Positions 1 through 6,171 of a DNA stretch of 7,882 bases are shown piece by piece (position 1 is the first letter of the stretch; each line of letters begins with the position of its first letter). The stretch spans positions 3,653 to 11,534 of the forward strand of contig FR886177.1 of the NCBI GenBank assembly GCA_000436475.1. Reading direction: 5' to 3'. The position numbers and the translations under genes were made by a program. The stretch comes from Eubacterium sp. CAG:248. Its GTDB lineage: Bacteria; Bacillota; Clostridia; Lachnospirales; Lachnospiraceae. The notes under the pieces are model-generated. The model was not told the DNA's origin, did no database searches, and saw only the letters and a program-made list of their open reading frames with translations.

Positions 1-1144
1 CTCTTTCCTCTGCCTTATTAAGATCATACTTAGTTCTTCTTGTAACAACATCTTCCTGATGCATAAGATAATACTTAAGCATTTCGTAAAGATTAAGAAC
101 CTTTGGCTGATTGTCAACAAGTGCAAGCATTATAACACCAAATGTATCCTGAAGCTGAGTATGCTTATAAAGCTGGTTAAGTATAATATTAGGATTCACA
201 TCTCTTCTTAACTCAATAGCTATACGCATACCTTCCCTGTCTGATTCATCACGCAGGTCTGTGATTCCTTCTACTCTCTTATCCCTTACAAGATCGGCAA
301 TATTTTCTATAAGCCTTGCCTTGTTAACCATGTAAGGAAGCTCTGTTACAACTATTCTGTTTTTTCCGTTAGGCATAGGTTCAATATTCGTAACAGCTCT
401 GACTCTTATCTTAGCCCTTCCGGTTCTATAAGCCTCTTCAATAGCTGTCTTTCCTATGATCGTACCACCTGTAGGAAAATCAGGACCTTTAACTATCTCA
501 AGTATTTCCTCAAGTGTAGTTTCCCTGTCCTCGTTTATCTTGTTATCTATAATTTTTACAACAGCACCTATAACTTCCCTTAAGTTGTGTGGTGGAATAT
601 TAGTTGCCATACCTACCGCTATACCTGATGTACCATTGACAAGCAGATTAGGATATCTTGATGGAAGAACAGTTGGCTCTTTCTCTGTCTCATCAAAGTT
701 AGGTATAAAATCAACAGTATCTTTGTTAAGATCTGCTGTCATCTCCATAGATATTTTACTGAGTCTTGCCTCAGTATATCGCATGGCTGCTGCCCCATCA
801 CCATCAACAGAACCAAAGTTACCGTGTCCATCAACAAGTGGATATCGCGTATTGAAGTCCTGGGCAAGCTTTACAAGTGCCTCATAGATAGATGAATCTC
901 CATGAGGATGATATTTACCCATTGTATCACCTACGATACGGGCACACTTTCTATGTGGTTTATCAGGACCATTGTTAAGTTCAACCATAGAATACAGTAT
1001 TCTTCTTTGAACTGGCTTAAGACCATCTCTTACATCTGGCAATGCTCTTGAAGCGATAACACTCATGGCATAGTCTATGTAATAATCCTTCATAGTCTTT
1101 TGCATATCTACTTCCTGAACTTTATCAAAGATATGTTCATCCAT
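1..1144 (-). CDS. gyrA: DNA gyrase subunit A, N-terminal part (runs off the window)
   Basis: The catalytic breakage-reunion subunit of DNA gyrase, which forms A2B2 with GyrB and introduces negative supercoils using ATP. The open frame gives 381 codons, starting MDEHIFDKVQEVDMQKTMKD, and continues past base 1, so about half of the protein is missing. Visible landmarks are the winged-helix DNA-binding core with HPHGDSS at residues 79-85, and AAAMRYTE at 118-125 with catalytic Tyr123 preceded by Arg122. In the quinolone-resistance region, Ser84 and Glu88 occupy the positions of E. coli Ser83 and Asp87, which looks like an ordinary susceptible type. The start is supported by AAAGGA (1154-1159) with 9 bases between GGA and the ATG. 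It lies 61 bp after gyrB on the same strand and may have its own promoter in that gap. The C-terminal beta-pinwheel, which separates gyrase from topoisomerase IV, is outside the window, so the gyrA call leans on the gyrB-gyrA context. Confidence 0.97.
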   Translation of the reverse strand, partial: MDEHIFDKVQEVDMQKTMKDYYIDYAMSVIASRALPDVRDGLKPVQRRILYSMVELNNGPDKPHRKCARIVGDTMGKYHPHGDSSIYEALVKLAQDFNTRYPLVDGHGNFGSVDGDGAAAMRYTEARLSKISMEMTADLNKDTVDFIPNFDETEKEPTVLPSRYPNLLVNGTSGIAVGMATNIPPHNLREVIGAVVKIIDNKINEDRETTLEEILEIVKGPDFPTGGTIIGKTAIEEAYRTGRAKIRVRAVTNIEPMPNGKNRIVVTELPYMVNKARLIENIADLVRDKRVEGITDLRDESDREGMRIAIELRRDVNPNIILNQLYKHTQLQDTFGVIMLALVDNQPKVLNLYEMLKYYLMHQEDVVTRRTKYDLNKAEER

Positions 1145-1175
1145 TTGATTAATTCCTTTCTTTGCTGCATCACTA

Positions 1176-1190
1176 TATACAGTCTGTATA
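1176..1190. repeat. 15-bp palindrome in the gyrB-gyrA gap (possible operator)
   Basis: TATACAG and CTGTATA form a perfect 7-bp inverted repeat around a single central base. It overlaps three bases of the candidate gyrA -10 hexamer and the predicted transcription start, where a repressor or a topology-sensitive structure could act. It does not match the Gram-positive LexA operator. No binding protein is recognised. Confidence 0.45.
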
Positions 1191-1216
1191 ATATTTTACA
1201 TTCATTTAGATATCAA
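1188..1216 (-). promoter_or_regulatory. candidate sigma-A promoter for gyrA
   Basis: Read on the minus strand, TTGATA (1211-1216) and TATTAT (1188-1193) are separated by exactly 17 bases. Each differs from the consensus hexamer at one position. The -35 element lies in the last codons of gyrB. The predicted transcript start is near 1181, giving a leader of roughly 37 bases before the gyrA ATG. This would allow gyrA to be expressed separately from the upstream operon. AT-rich DNA produces such matches by chance, so this is a prediction only. Confidence 0.5.
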
Positions 1217-3128
1217 GATTTCTTACAAATCTGGCATTATTCTCAATAAATTCACGTCTTGGTTCTACCTTATCTCCCATAAGTGTTGAAAATGTAACAT
1301 CAAGATCTGCCTCATCATCTTCCTTCATATCTACTCTTAAAAGTACTCTCTTATGTGGATCCATAGTTGTATCCCATAACTGCTCTGCATCCATCTCACC
1401 AAGACCCTTATAACGCTGTACCTTGTTGTTCTGGTCTCTTCCGATTTCTGTCATAATCTGATTCAGTTCATCATCACTGTACGCATACCAAACCTTCTTG
1501 TTCTTCTCAACCTTGTAAAGAGGTGGCTGTGCAAGGTATACGTGTCCCTGCTTTATAAGCTCTGGCATAAATCTGTAGAAGAATGTCAGAAGAAGTGTTG
1601 CAATATGTGCTCCATCAACATCGGCATCAGTCATGATTATTATCTTGTGATATCTTAACTTTTTAATATCAAAATCATCATGAATACCTGTACCAAATGC
1701 TGTAATCATAGCTTGTATTTCCTTGTTTCCAAGTATTCTGTCAAGTCTTGCCTTTTCTACATTAAGAATCTTGCCACGAAGTGGTAGAATAGCCTGAGTT
1801 GCACGGCTTCTTGCAGTTTTAGCTGAACCACCGGCTGAATCTCCCTCAACTATATAGATTTCACAATTCTCTGGATTCTTGTCTGTACAGTCAGCAAGCT
1901 TGCCTGGAAGCGATGTACTCTCAAGTGCTGTCTTTCTTCTTGTAAGATCTCTTGCCTTTCTTGCAGCCTCCCTTGCTCTTTGTGCAAGTAACGATTTCTC
2001 ACATATAGCCTTTGCTACCGATGGATTCTGTTCAAGAAATATCTGAAGCTGTTCTGATACTATGCTGTCAACTGCACTTCTTGCTATAGTATTACCAAGC
2101 TTCTGCTTAGTCTGTCCTTCAAACTGGGGATCCTCTATCTTAACACTTACTATCGCTGTAAGTCCCTCTCTTATATCATCACCAGAAAGACTCTGCTCGC
2201 TCTCTTTAAGAATCTTATTCTTTCTTGCGTAGTCATTAAATGTTTTAGTCATCGCATTTCTAAAACCAGCAAGATGTGTTCCACCCTCAGGAGTCTTTAT
2301 ATTGTTAACAAATGAATCTACAACCTCATTAAAACCATCATTATGCTGGAAAGCTACTTCAACCTGTACATTATCCTTGACACCTTCGCAGTATATTACC
2401 TGGCTGTAAAGTGGCTCCTTGCTCTTGTTTATATACTCAACGAATTCTCTTATACCGCCCTCATAATGGAACGTTTCTTGCTTTTCCTGACCTTCTCTTA
2501 AATCAGTAAGTATAATCTTTATCCCTTTAGTAAGAAACGCCATCTCTCTTAATCTGTGTTTTAATATGTCATACTCAAACACAGTTGTTTCCTGGAATAT
2601 CTCCTTATCAGGAAGAAATGTTACCTTAGTTCCAGTTTCATCCGCCGGACAATCACCTACTGTCCTTAATTCATAACATACATTTCCTCTTTCATAACGC
2701 TGCTCATATATATGTCCATCTCTTTTAACTTCAACTTCCATCCACTCTGATAAAGCGTTAACAACAGATGCACCTACACCGTGAAGTCCACCAGATACCT
2801 TGTATCCTCCACCACCGAACTTACCACCTGCATGTAACATTGTATACACTACTTCAATGGCAGGCTTTCCAGTTTCGTGATTAATATCTACAGGTACTCC
2901 TCTTCCGTTATCTGTGACAGTTATTGAGTTATCCTTATTGATGAATACCTTAATAACATTACAGTATCCTGCAAGTGCCTCATCAACCGCATTATCTACT
3001 ATTTCATATACAAGATGATGTAATCCTCTTCCAGATGTACTACCTATATACATACCTGGTCTCTTTCTAACAGCTTCAAGACCCTTTAATATCTGAATCT
3101 GATCTCCACCATAATTCTGCTCTGCCAT
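1206..3128 (-). CDS. gyrB: DNA gyrase subunit B
   Basis: The ATPase subunit of DNA gyrase, acting with GyrA to relax the positive supercoils ahead of replication forks and to maintain negative supercoiling. The 640 residues are the usual length for the family without the proteobacterial C-terminal insert. The GHKL ATPase fold shows catalytic Glu42 and Asn46 in YEIVDNAVDE, DNGRG at 73-77 and the ATP lid GGLHGVGAS at 113-121. The transducer carries the QTK loop at 339-341 with Lys341 expected to contact ATP. The Toprim domain has EGDSA at 428-432 (Glu428) and DADVDG at 501-506 (Asp501, Asp503) for the metal ions, and QRYKGLGEM at 571-579. The start follows the recF stop by one base, and its GAGG ribosome site lies in the last recF codons, so translation is probably coupled. 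ParE is the alternative paralogue, but the position next to recF and gyrA favours gyrB. Confidence 0.98.
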   Translation of the reverse strand: MAEQNYGGDQIQILKGLEAVRKRPGMYIGSTSGRGLHHLVYEIVDNAVDEALAGYCNVIKVFINKDNSITVTDNGRGVPVDINHETGKPAIEVVYTMLHAGGKFGGGGYKVSGGLHGVGASVVNALSEWMEVEVKRDGHIYEQRYERGNVCYELRTVGDCPADETGTKVTFLPDKEIFQETTVFEYDILKHRLREMAFLTKGIKIILTDLREGQEKQETFHYEGGIREFVEYINKSKEPLYSQVIYCEGVKDNVQVEVAFQHNDGFNEVVDSFVNNIKTPEGGTHLAGFRNAMTKTFNDYARKNKILKESEQSLSGDDIREGLTAIVSVKIEDPQFEGQTKQKLGNTIARSAVDSIVSEQLQIFLEQNPSVAKAICEKSLLAQRAREAARKARDLTRRKTALESTSLPGKLADCTDKNPENCEIYIVEGDSAGGSAKTARSRATQAILPLRGKILNVEKARLDRILGNKEIQAMITAFGTGIHDDFDIKKLRYHKIIIMTDADVDGAHIATLLLTFFYRFMPELIKQGHVYLAQPPLYKVEKNKKVWYAYSDDELNQIMTEIGRDQNNKVQRYKGLGEMDAEQLWDTTMDPHKRVLLRVDMKEDDEADLDVTFSTLMGDKVEPRREFIENNARFVRNLDI

Positions 3129-3129
3129 A

Positions 3130-4248
3130 TTACCTCATTTCTGCGGTACCATCACCGCATTGTACGTGACTTACTGTTCCATTAGTTACTTTAAAAACTT
3201 TATTAATATTTATTCTGTTATTAATAAATTCATCTAAACCTGTACACGTGATAATCGTCTGTATATCACCTATACTGTTAAGCAGATAATTCTGCCTGTT
3301 ACTGTCAAGTTCTGACAGCACATCATCCAAAAGAAGAATAGGATTATCTTTAGTAAGCTTCTTTACAAGTTCAATCTCTGACAGCTTAAGTGACAATGCT
3401 GTTGTCCTCTGCTGTCCCTGGGATCCATACTTTCTTACATCTTGTCCATTGATATAAAAAACAAGATCATCCTTATGTGGTCCAATTCCTGTGCTTTTAT
3501 ACCTTATATCCTTATCTCTTGATGCACTTACCATATCTTCAAGCCTTTCGGCCGTCGTATATGGGGCATACTCAACTACAAGCTTTTCTTTACTTCCTGT
3601 AAGATTAGAGTGAATACTGCTTATTATATCATTAAGCTCTTCAACAAACTTAATTCTTCCATCGATTATGCTTCTTCCATAATGCACAAGCTGCATATCC
3701 CATATATCAAGAGTTGATAAAAGTTCATCTGTCATATTAAATGACAATTCCTTTAGCAGCTTGTTACGCTGAACCAGCACTTTATTATAATTAACAAGAT
3801 TGCTTAGATATATCTTATTAAGCTGGCTTAGCTCCATATCCATAAATCTTCTTCTCTCTGAAGGACCATTTTTTATAATATTAAGATCTTCTGGTGAGAA
3901 AAGCACTATCTGTATTATACCAAACAGGTCAACTGCCTTTTTGATTGGTATTCCATTTATTGCTATACCTTTGGCTTTGTTTCCCTTAAGATGCATATCG
4001 ATACGATAGTTTATGTTATTTTTTAACACGTTGGCTTTTATATGTGATTCTGACTCTCCGAATCTTATCATTTCTTTGTCTTTACTGCCACGATGTGACC
4101 TTGAGGTGGCACACATATATATAGACTCAAGTATATTAGTCTTTCCCTGTGCATTGTCACCATATATAATATTGACATTTTTATCGAAATTCATATCAAG
4201 AATATCATAATTCCGATAATTCTTTAAATCTAGAGAATCAATAACCAC
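3130..4248 (-). CDS. recF: DNA replication and repair protein RecF (GTG start proposed)
   Basis: An SMC-like ATPase that, with RecO and RecR, loads RecA onto gapped DNA and helps stalled forks. From the proposed GTG start it has 372 residues. In that numbering: the N-terminal strand with LKNYRNYD at 8-15, Walker A GDNAQGKT at 30-37 (Lys36), the ABC signature YGSQGQQRT at 274-282, and Walker B LLLDDVLSELD at 305-315. GIGPHKDDL lies at 254-262. An ATG at 4263 would add five residues (MAGET) but has no ribosome site. GTG at 4248 is preceded by AGGTGA with ideal spacing and gives the family-typical beginning MVIDSLDLKNYRNY. The gene sits between yaaA and gyrB, with one base to gyrB. A weak extended -10-like TGCTATACA lies in the 81-bp gap upstream, without a good -35. 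Identity is secure; the start is inference. Confidence 0.96.
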   Translation of the reverse strand: MVIDSLDLKNYRNYDILDMNFDKNVNIIYGDNAQGKTNILESIYMCATSRSHRGSKDKEMIRFGESESHIKANVLKNNINYRIDMHLKGNKAKGIAINGIPIKKAVDLFGIIQIVLFSPEDLNIIKNGPSERRRFMDMELSQLNKIYLSNLVNYNKVLVQRNKLLKELSFNMTDELLSTLDIWDMQLVHYGRSIIDGRIKFVEELNDIISSIHSNLTGSKEKLVVEYAPYTTAERLEDMVSASRDKDIRYKSTGIGPHKDDLVFYINGQDVRKYGSQGQQRTTALSLKLSEIELVKKLTKDNPILLLDDVLSELDSNRQNYLLNSIGDIQTIITCTGLDEFINNRININKVFKVTNGTVSHVQCGDGTAEMR

Positions 4249-4252
4249 TGTT

Positions 4253-4258
4253 TCACCT
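4253..4258 (-). promoter_or_regulatory. ribosome binding site that decides the recF start
   Basis: The minus strand reads AGGTGA here, a perfect match to the 3' end of 16S rRNA. Seven bases separate AGG from the GTG at 4246-4248. The site lies inside the reading frame that would begin at the ATG at 4263, and no comparable site precedes that ATG. Confidence 0.6.
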
Positions 4259-4329
4259 GCCATAATTTGTTATCGTTCAGAGCAATGTATAGCATATCAG
4301 CTTGTCCCTGAATAGTTTATTTGCTGTTA

Positions 4330-4545
4330 TCAGCGCTTAATAATAAGCTTATTTCCGTTGAATTCTACAACTTCTCCACCAACAAGCTTTTTTCCTCGTT
4401 GTTTTTCCACAACTCCATTGACTTTTACAAGTCCACTCTGGATAACTTCCTTAGCTTCCACTCCTGATTCAACGAATCCAACAGCTTTAACAGCCTGACC
4501 TAACTTGATGAAGTCATCACCTTTTCTAATAGTTAATTCTTCCAT
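4330..4545 (-). CDS. yaaA: small S4-domain RNA-binding protein, YaaA (RlbA) family
   Basis: A 71-residue protein made almost entirely of one S4 RNA-binding fold. The telling stretch is FIKLGQAVKAVGFVESGVEA at residues 12-31, followed by KEVIQSGLVKVNG (32-44), EKQRGKKL (47-54) and a short basic tail ending KLIIKR. This family sits between dnaN and recF in many Firmicutes. It is thought to bind structured RNA, possibly ribosomal, but its exact role is not established and nothing here settles it. The chosen ATG has GAGGA five bases upstream; an in-frame ATG four codons earlier (4557) uses its own G as part of that ribosome site and has none itself. The gene is 159 bp after dnaN and 81 bp before recF, without a recognisable terminator on either side, so it is probably part of the dnaN-gyrB transcript. 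Confidence 0.93.
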   Translation of the reverse strand: MEELTIRKGDDFIKLGQAVKAVGFVESGVEAKEVIQSGLVKVNGVVEKQRGKKLVGGEVVEFNGNKLIIKR

Positions 4546-4550
4546 GATAA

Positions 4551-4555
4551 TCCTC
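4551..4555 (-). promoter_or_regulatory. ribosome binding site that decides the yaaA start
   Basis: GAGGA on the minus strand, five bases before the ATG at 4543-4545. It overlaps the last base of the earlier in-frame ATG at 4555-4557, which argues against that codon as the start. Confidence 0.7.
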
Positions 4556-4580
4556 ATTTCTGATATTTTATCTAAAATCT

Positions 4581-4635
4581 AACTTATACATAAACTCATA
4601 TATAACTTATACACAGCTTTTATATAGCTTATATA
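4581..4635. repeat. direct repeats in the dnaN-yaaA spacer
   Basis: AACTTATACA occurs at 4581-4590 and again at 4604-4613, exactly 23 bp apart. A weaker copy, AGCTTATATA, follows at 4626-4635 after 22 bp. The spacing is about two helical turns, so the copies face the same side of the DNA. TATATAACTT also occurs twice in this stretch. The rest of the 4546-4704 spacer is AT-rich and includes a 12-bp palindrome, AATAAATTTATT, at 4648-4659. No terminator or convincing promoter was found. Confidence 0.6.
4607..4615 (+). promoter_or_regulatory. consensus DnaA box in the dnaN-yaaA spacer
   Basis: TTATACACA matches the DnaA box TTATNCACA in full. It overlaps the second AACTTATACA repeat. A one-mismatch box, TTATACATA, lies 23 bp earlier at 4584-4592. 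These are outside the two main origin clusters and could titrate DnaA or affect yaaA-recF transcription. A single 9-mer match in AT-rich DNA may also be chance. Confidence 0.5.
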
Positions 4636-4704
4636 TAACTTTTTTATAATAAATTTATTGATTGCCTTATAACTTAGCAAACAGCATAATCATAAACATT
4701 ATAT

Positions 4705-5808
4705 TTAAGCTGTAAAATTAACAGGAAGTATAAGATATATATATGACTGGTTAGCATCTCTTATAAAACAAGGTGCCTTAGGGTTAACAAGATATATATC
4801 TACTGTTTCATCGTCAATAACTTTTAATGCATCCATAAGGAACTTAGGGTTAAAGCCAATCATAAGATCCTTACCCTCTTTTTTAATATCTATATTTTCG
4901 TTAGACTTTCCCTTTGATGAATTAACATTAACTTCAAGTGAACCATCTGTAATATTAATAATAATTGGTTTCTTTTCGCTCTCAGTAATAAGAAGATTAG
5001 CTCTATCTATAGAATCTATAAATTCTTTTTTATTAATAACAACTTTTGTTTCATAATCACTTGACAACATCTGGCTTATTTTGAAGTATTCACCTTCAAT
5101 AAGTCTTGAAACCACAATAGTGTTATCAAACTCAAACAAAATATGATTATTAGTAAAGTATATATTAACCATATTTTCTGCATCAGTAGATAATATCTTA
5201 CTTATCTCCTGTAATGTTTTTCCAGGTACTACTACCTTAACATCATCAGCTCTTCCTTCAAGTGTAATGTTTCTTATAGCAATTCTATGTCCATCAAGAC
5301 CTACAACCTTAAGAGTATTTTCGGATACCTCAAAAAGTTCACCTGTCATCATTTTATTGTTATCGTTAGGTGCTGTAGAGAAAATAGTCTGGTTGATTAT
5401 TTCCTTAAGTTTAAACTGGGAAATAGTGATCATTTTATCTTTGTCTATTATAGGTAAGTAAGAAAAATCATCTCCAGATTTACCAGCAATGTTAATTTTA
5501 CTGTTTTCACATGTAATTAAAGATGTATAGTTGGAATCTGTAGTAATAGTTACTTCACTGTCTGGAAGTTTTCTTACTATTTCGGAAAAAAGCTTTGCTT
5601 CAATAGCAACCTTACCTTTTTCAAGTATCTCACCATCAACAATAGTTTCAATACCGAGTTCCATATCATTACCTGTAAACTTAATAACATTAGTAGTAGC
5701 ATCTATTAAGATACATTCAAGAATATTCATAGTGGTACGTACTGGTACCGCTTTCATAACAATACCAACGGCTTTATTAAGTTCACTTTTTGAGAATACA
5801 AGTTTCAT
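4705..5808 (-). CDS. dnaN: DNA polymerase III beta subunit (sliding clamp)
   Basis: The processivity clamp: a ring-shaped dimer that encircles DNA and tethers the replicative polymerase and many repair factors through a hydrophobic pocket. At 367 residues it has the normal length for three clamp domains of roughly 120 residues each. Recognisable pieces are the N-terminal AVPVRTTMNILECILIDA (20-37), LDGHRIAI (171-178) in the middle domain, IGFNPKFLMDALKVIDDE (317-334), and the C-terminal strand YIYLILPVNF (356-365) that helps build the partner pocket. The ATG is the only reasonable start: a stop codon lies in frame just upstream. The ribosome site AAAGGAG is strong but 12 bases from the ATG, longer than usual. 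The gene is 363 bp after dnaA and probably has its own promoter as well as read-through from dnaA. Confidence 0.98.
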   Translation of the reverse strand: MKLVFSKSELNKAVGIVMKAVPVRTTMNILECILIDATTNVIKFTGNDMELGIETIVDGEILEKGKVAIEAKLFSEIVRKLPDSEVTITTDSNYTSLITCENSKINIAGKSGDDFSYLPIIDKDKMITISQFKLKEIINQTIFSTAPNDNNKMMTGELFEVSENTLKVVGLDGHRIAIRNITLEGRADDVKVVVPGKTLQEISKILSTDAENMVNIYFTNNHILFEFDNTIVVSRLIEGEYFKISQMLSSDYETKVVINKKEFIDSIDRANLLITESEKKPIIINITDGSLEVNVNSSKGKSNENIDIKKEGKDLMIGFNPKFLMDALKVIDDETVDIYLVNPKAPCFIRDANQSYIYLILPVNFTA

Positions 5809-5820
5809 AATTGTTCAAAA

Positions 5821-5827
5821 CTCCTTT
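5821..5827 (-). promoter_or_regulatory. dnaN ribosome binding site with long spacing
   Basis: AAAGGAG on the minus strand is a near-full anti-16S match. Twelve bases separate it from the ATG, against the usual five to nine. An in-frame TGA immediately before the ATG rules out an earlier start. Confidence 0.75.
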
Positions 5828-5833
5828 CGGTGT

Positions 5834-5848
5834 GAGGAAACCTTCCCC
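5834..5848 (-). other. small hairpin in the dnaN leader
   Basis: In the transcript GGGGAA, loop GGU, UUCCUC can form six pairs, one of them G-U, ending just upstream of the dnaN ribosome site. It has no following T-run, so it is not a terminator. It might affect leader stability or translation, but the structure is short. Confidence 0.35.
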
Positions 5849-5882
5849 AGACACATATATATATAAATATAATTCAGTAGTA

Positions 5883-5910
5883 GTTATAGTAGGGGCTGTT
5901 AATATGTTAA
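5883..5910 (-). promoter_or_regulatory. candidate sigma-A promoter for dnaN
   Basis: Minus-strand TTAACA (5905-5910) and TATAAC (5883-5888) each differ from consensus at one position and are 16 bases apart. The predicted start near 5876 gives a leader of about 68 bases. The -35 element lies in the loop, and the spacer in one arm, of the GTAGGGG/CCCCTAC inverted repeat. Confidence 0.5.
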
Positions 5911-5920
5911 AAACCCCTAC
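5889..5920. repeat. GC-rich inverted repeat GTAGGGG / CCCCTAC around the dnaN promoter
   Basis: Perfect 7-bp arms at 5889-5895 and 5914-5920 enclose 18 bases. They stand out as the only G/C-rich words in a strongly AT-rich region. The arms bracket the -35 element of the candidate dnaN promoter, and one arm is its spacer, which suggests an operator. Read as RNA it could be a hairpin, but neither strand has the T-run of an intrinsic terminator after it. Confidence 0.55.
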
Positions 5921-5998
5921 CAATCCAGTAAATATCAGCGTTTTGCAAAAGGATAAGCCAGTTAAAACGGACTGAGTATACTGTTAAAAAAACAAAAA

Positions 5999-6061
5999 TT
6001 ATGTTGATAAAAAAAATCCAAAAAAAATTGAAAAAAAAGTTATAAATTAACATCAACATAA
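5999..6061. other. probable oriC unwinding region with phased A-tracts
   Basis: This AT-rich core lies between dnaN and the DnaA-box cluster after dnaA, the position where the B. subtilis origin melts. It contains three runs of exactly eight A at 6009-6016, 6020-6027 and 6031-6038, each followed by three other bases, giving an 11-bp period. Shorter A-runs (5986-5992, 5994-5998) continue on the left. A perfect 10-bp inverted repeat, TTATGTTGAT (5999-6008) and ATCAACATAA (6052-6061), closes the segment. A one-mismatch DnaA box (minus-strand TTATCAACA, 6002-6010) overlaps the left arm. I did not find a convincing DnaA-trio array. The role is inferred from position and composition. Confidence 0.7.
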
Positions 6062-6071
6062 AAAGCACATA

Positions 6072-6137
6072 TTATAAACAGGTTATAACAAATACCATGT
6101 GGAAAAATCCACAATCTGTTGATAACTTTGTGGATAA
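6072..6137. other. oriC DnaA-box cluster downstream of dnaA
   Basis: One full-consensus box, minus-strand TTATCCACA, lies at 6129-6137. One-mismatch boxes lie at 6117-6125 (TTATCAACA, minus), 6098-6106 (TTTTCCACA, minus) and 6072-6080 (TTATAAACA, plus). The two rightmost are 12 bp apart in the same orientation. TGTGGA (6098-6103) and TCCACA (6108-6113) also form a short inverted repeat. TTATAA recurs at 6072, 6083 and 6142. This is the counterpart of the box group between dnaA and dnaN in Bacillus and would position DnaA next to the unwinding region on its left. Confidence 0.8.
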
Positions 6138-6169
6138 CTGTTTATAACACAGTTAATAATTGTTAATAA
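6135..6169. repeat. inverted and direct repeats between the DnaA box and the dnaA stop
   Basis: TAACTGT (6135-6141) and ACAGTTA (6149-6155) form a perfect 7-bp inverted repeat around TTATAAC, overlapping the end of the consensus DnaA box. GTTAATAA follows twice, at 6152-6159 and 6162-6169, exactly 10 bp apart. No T-run makes this a terminator of dnaA. It is more likely part of the origin. Confidence 0.45.
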
Positions 6170-6171
6170 CA

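Noticed and set aside
456..887. 143-codon plus-strand open frame
   Set aside because: Shadow of gyrA on the opposite strand; the Ser/Ile-rich composition is typical of antisense frames and the gyrA reading is unambiguous.
1176..1190. LexA/SOS operator
   Set aside because: The arms superficially recall the E. coli LexA half-sites but are in the wrong order and spacing, and the Gram-positive operator is different.
5889..5920. Intrinsic terminator after dnaA
   Set aside because: The stem is GC-rich, but the loop is 18 bases and no T-run follows on either strand.
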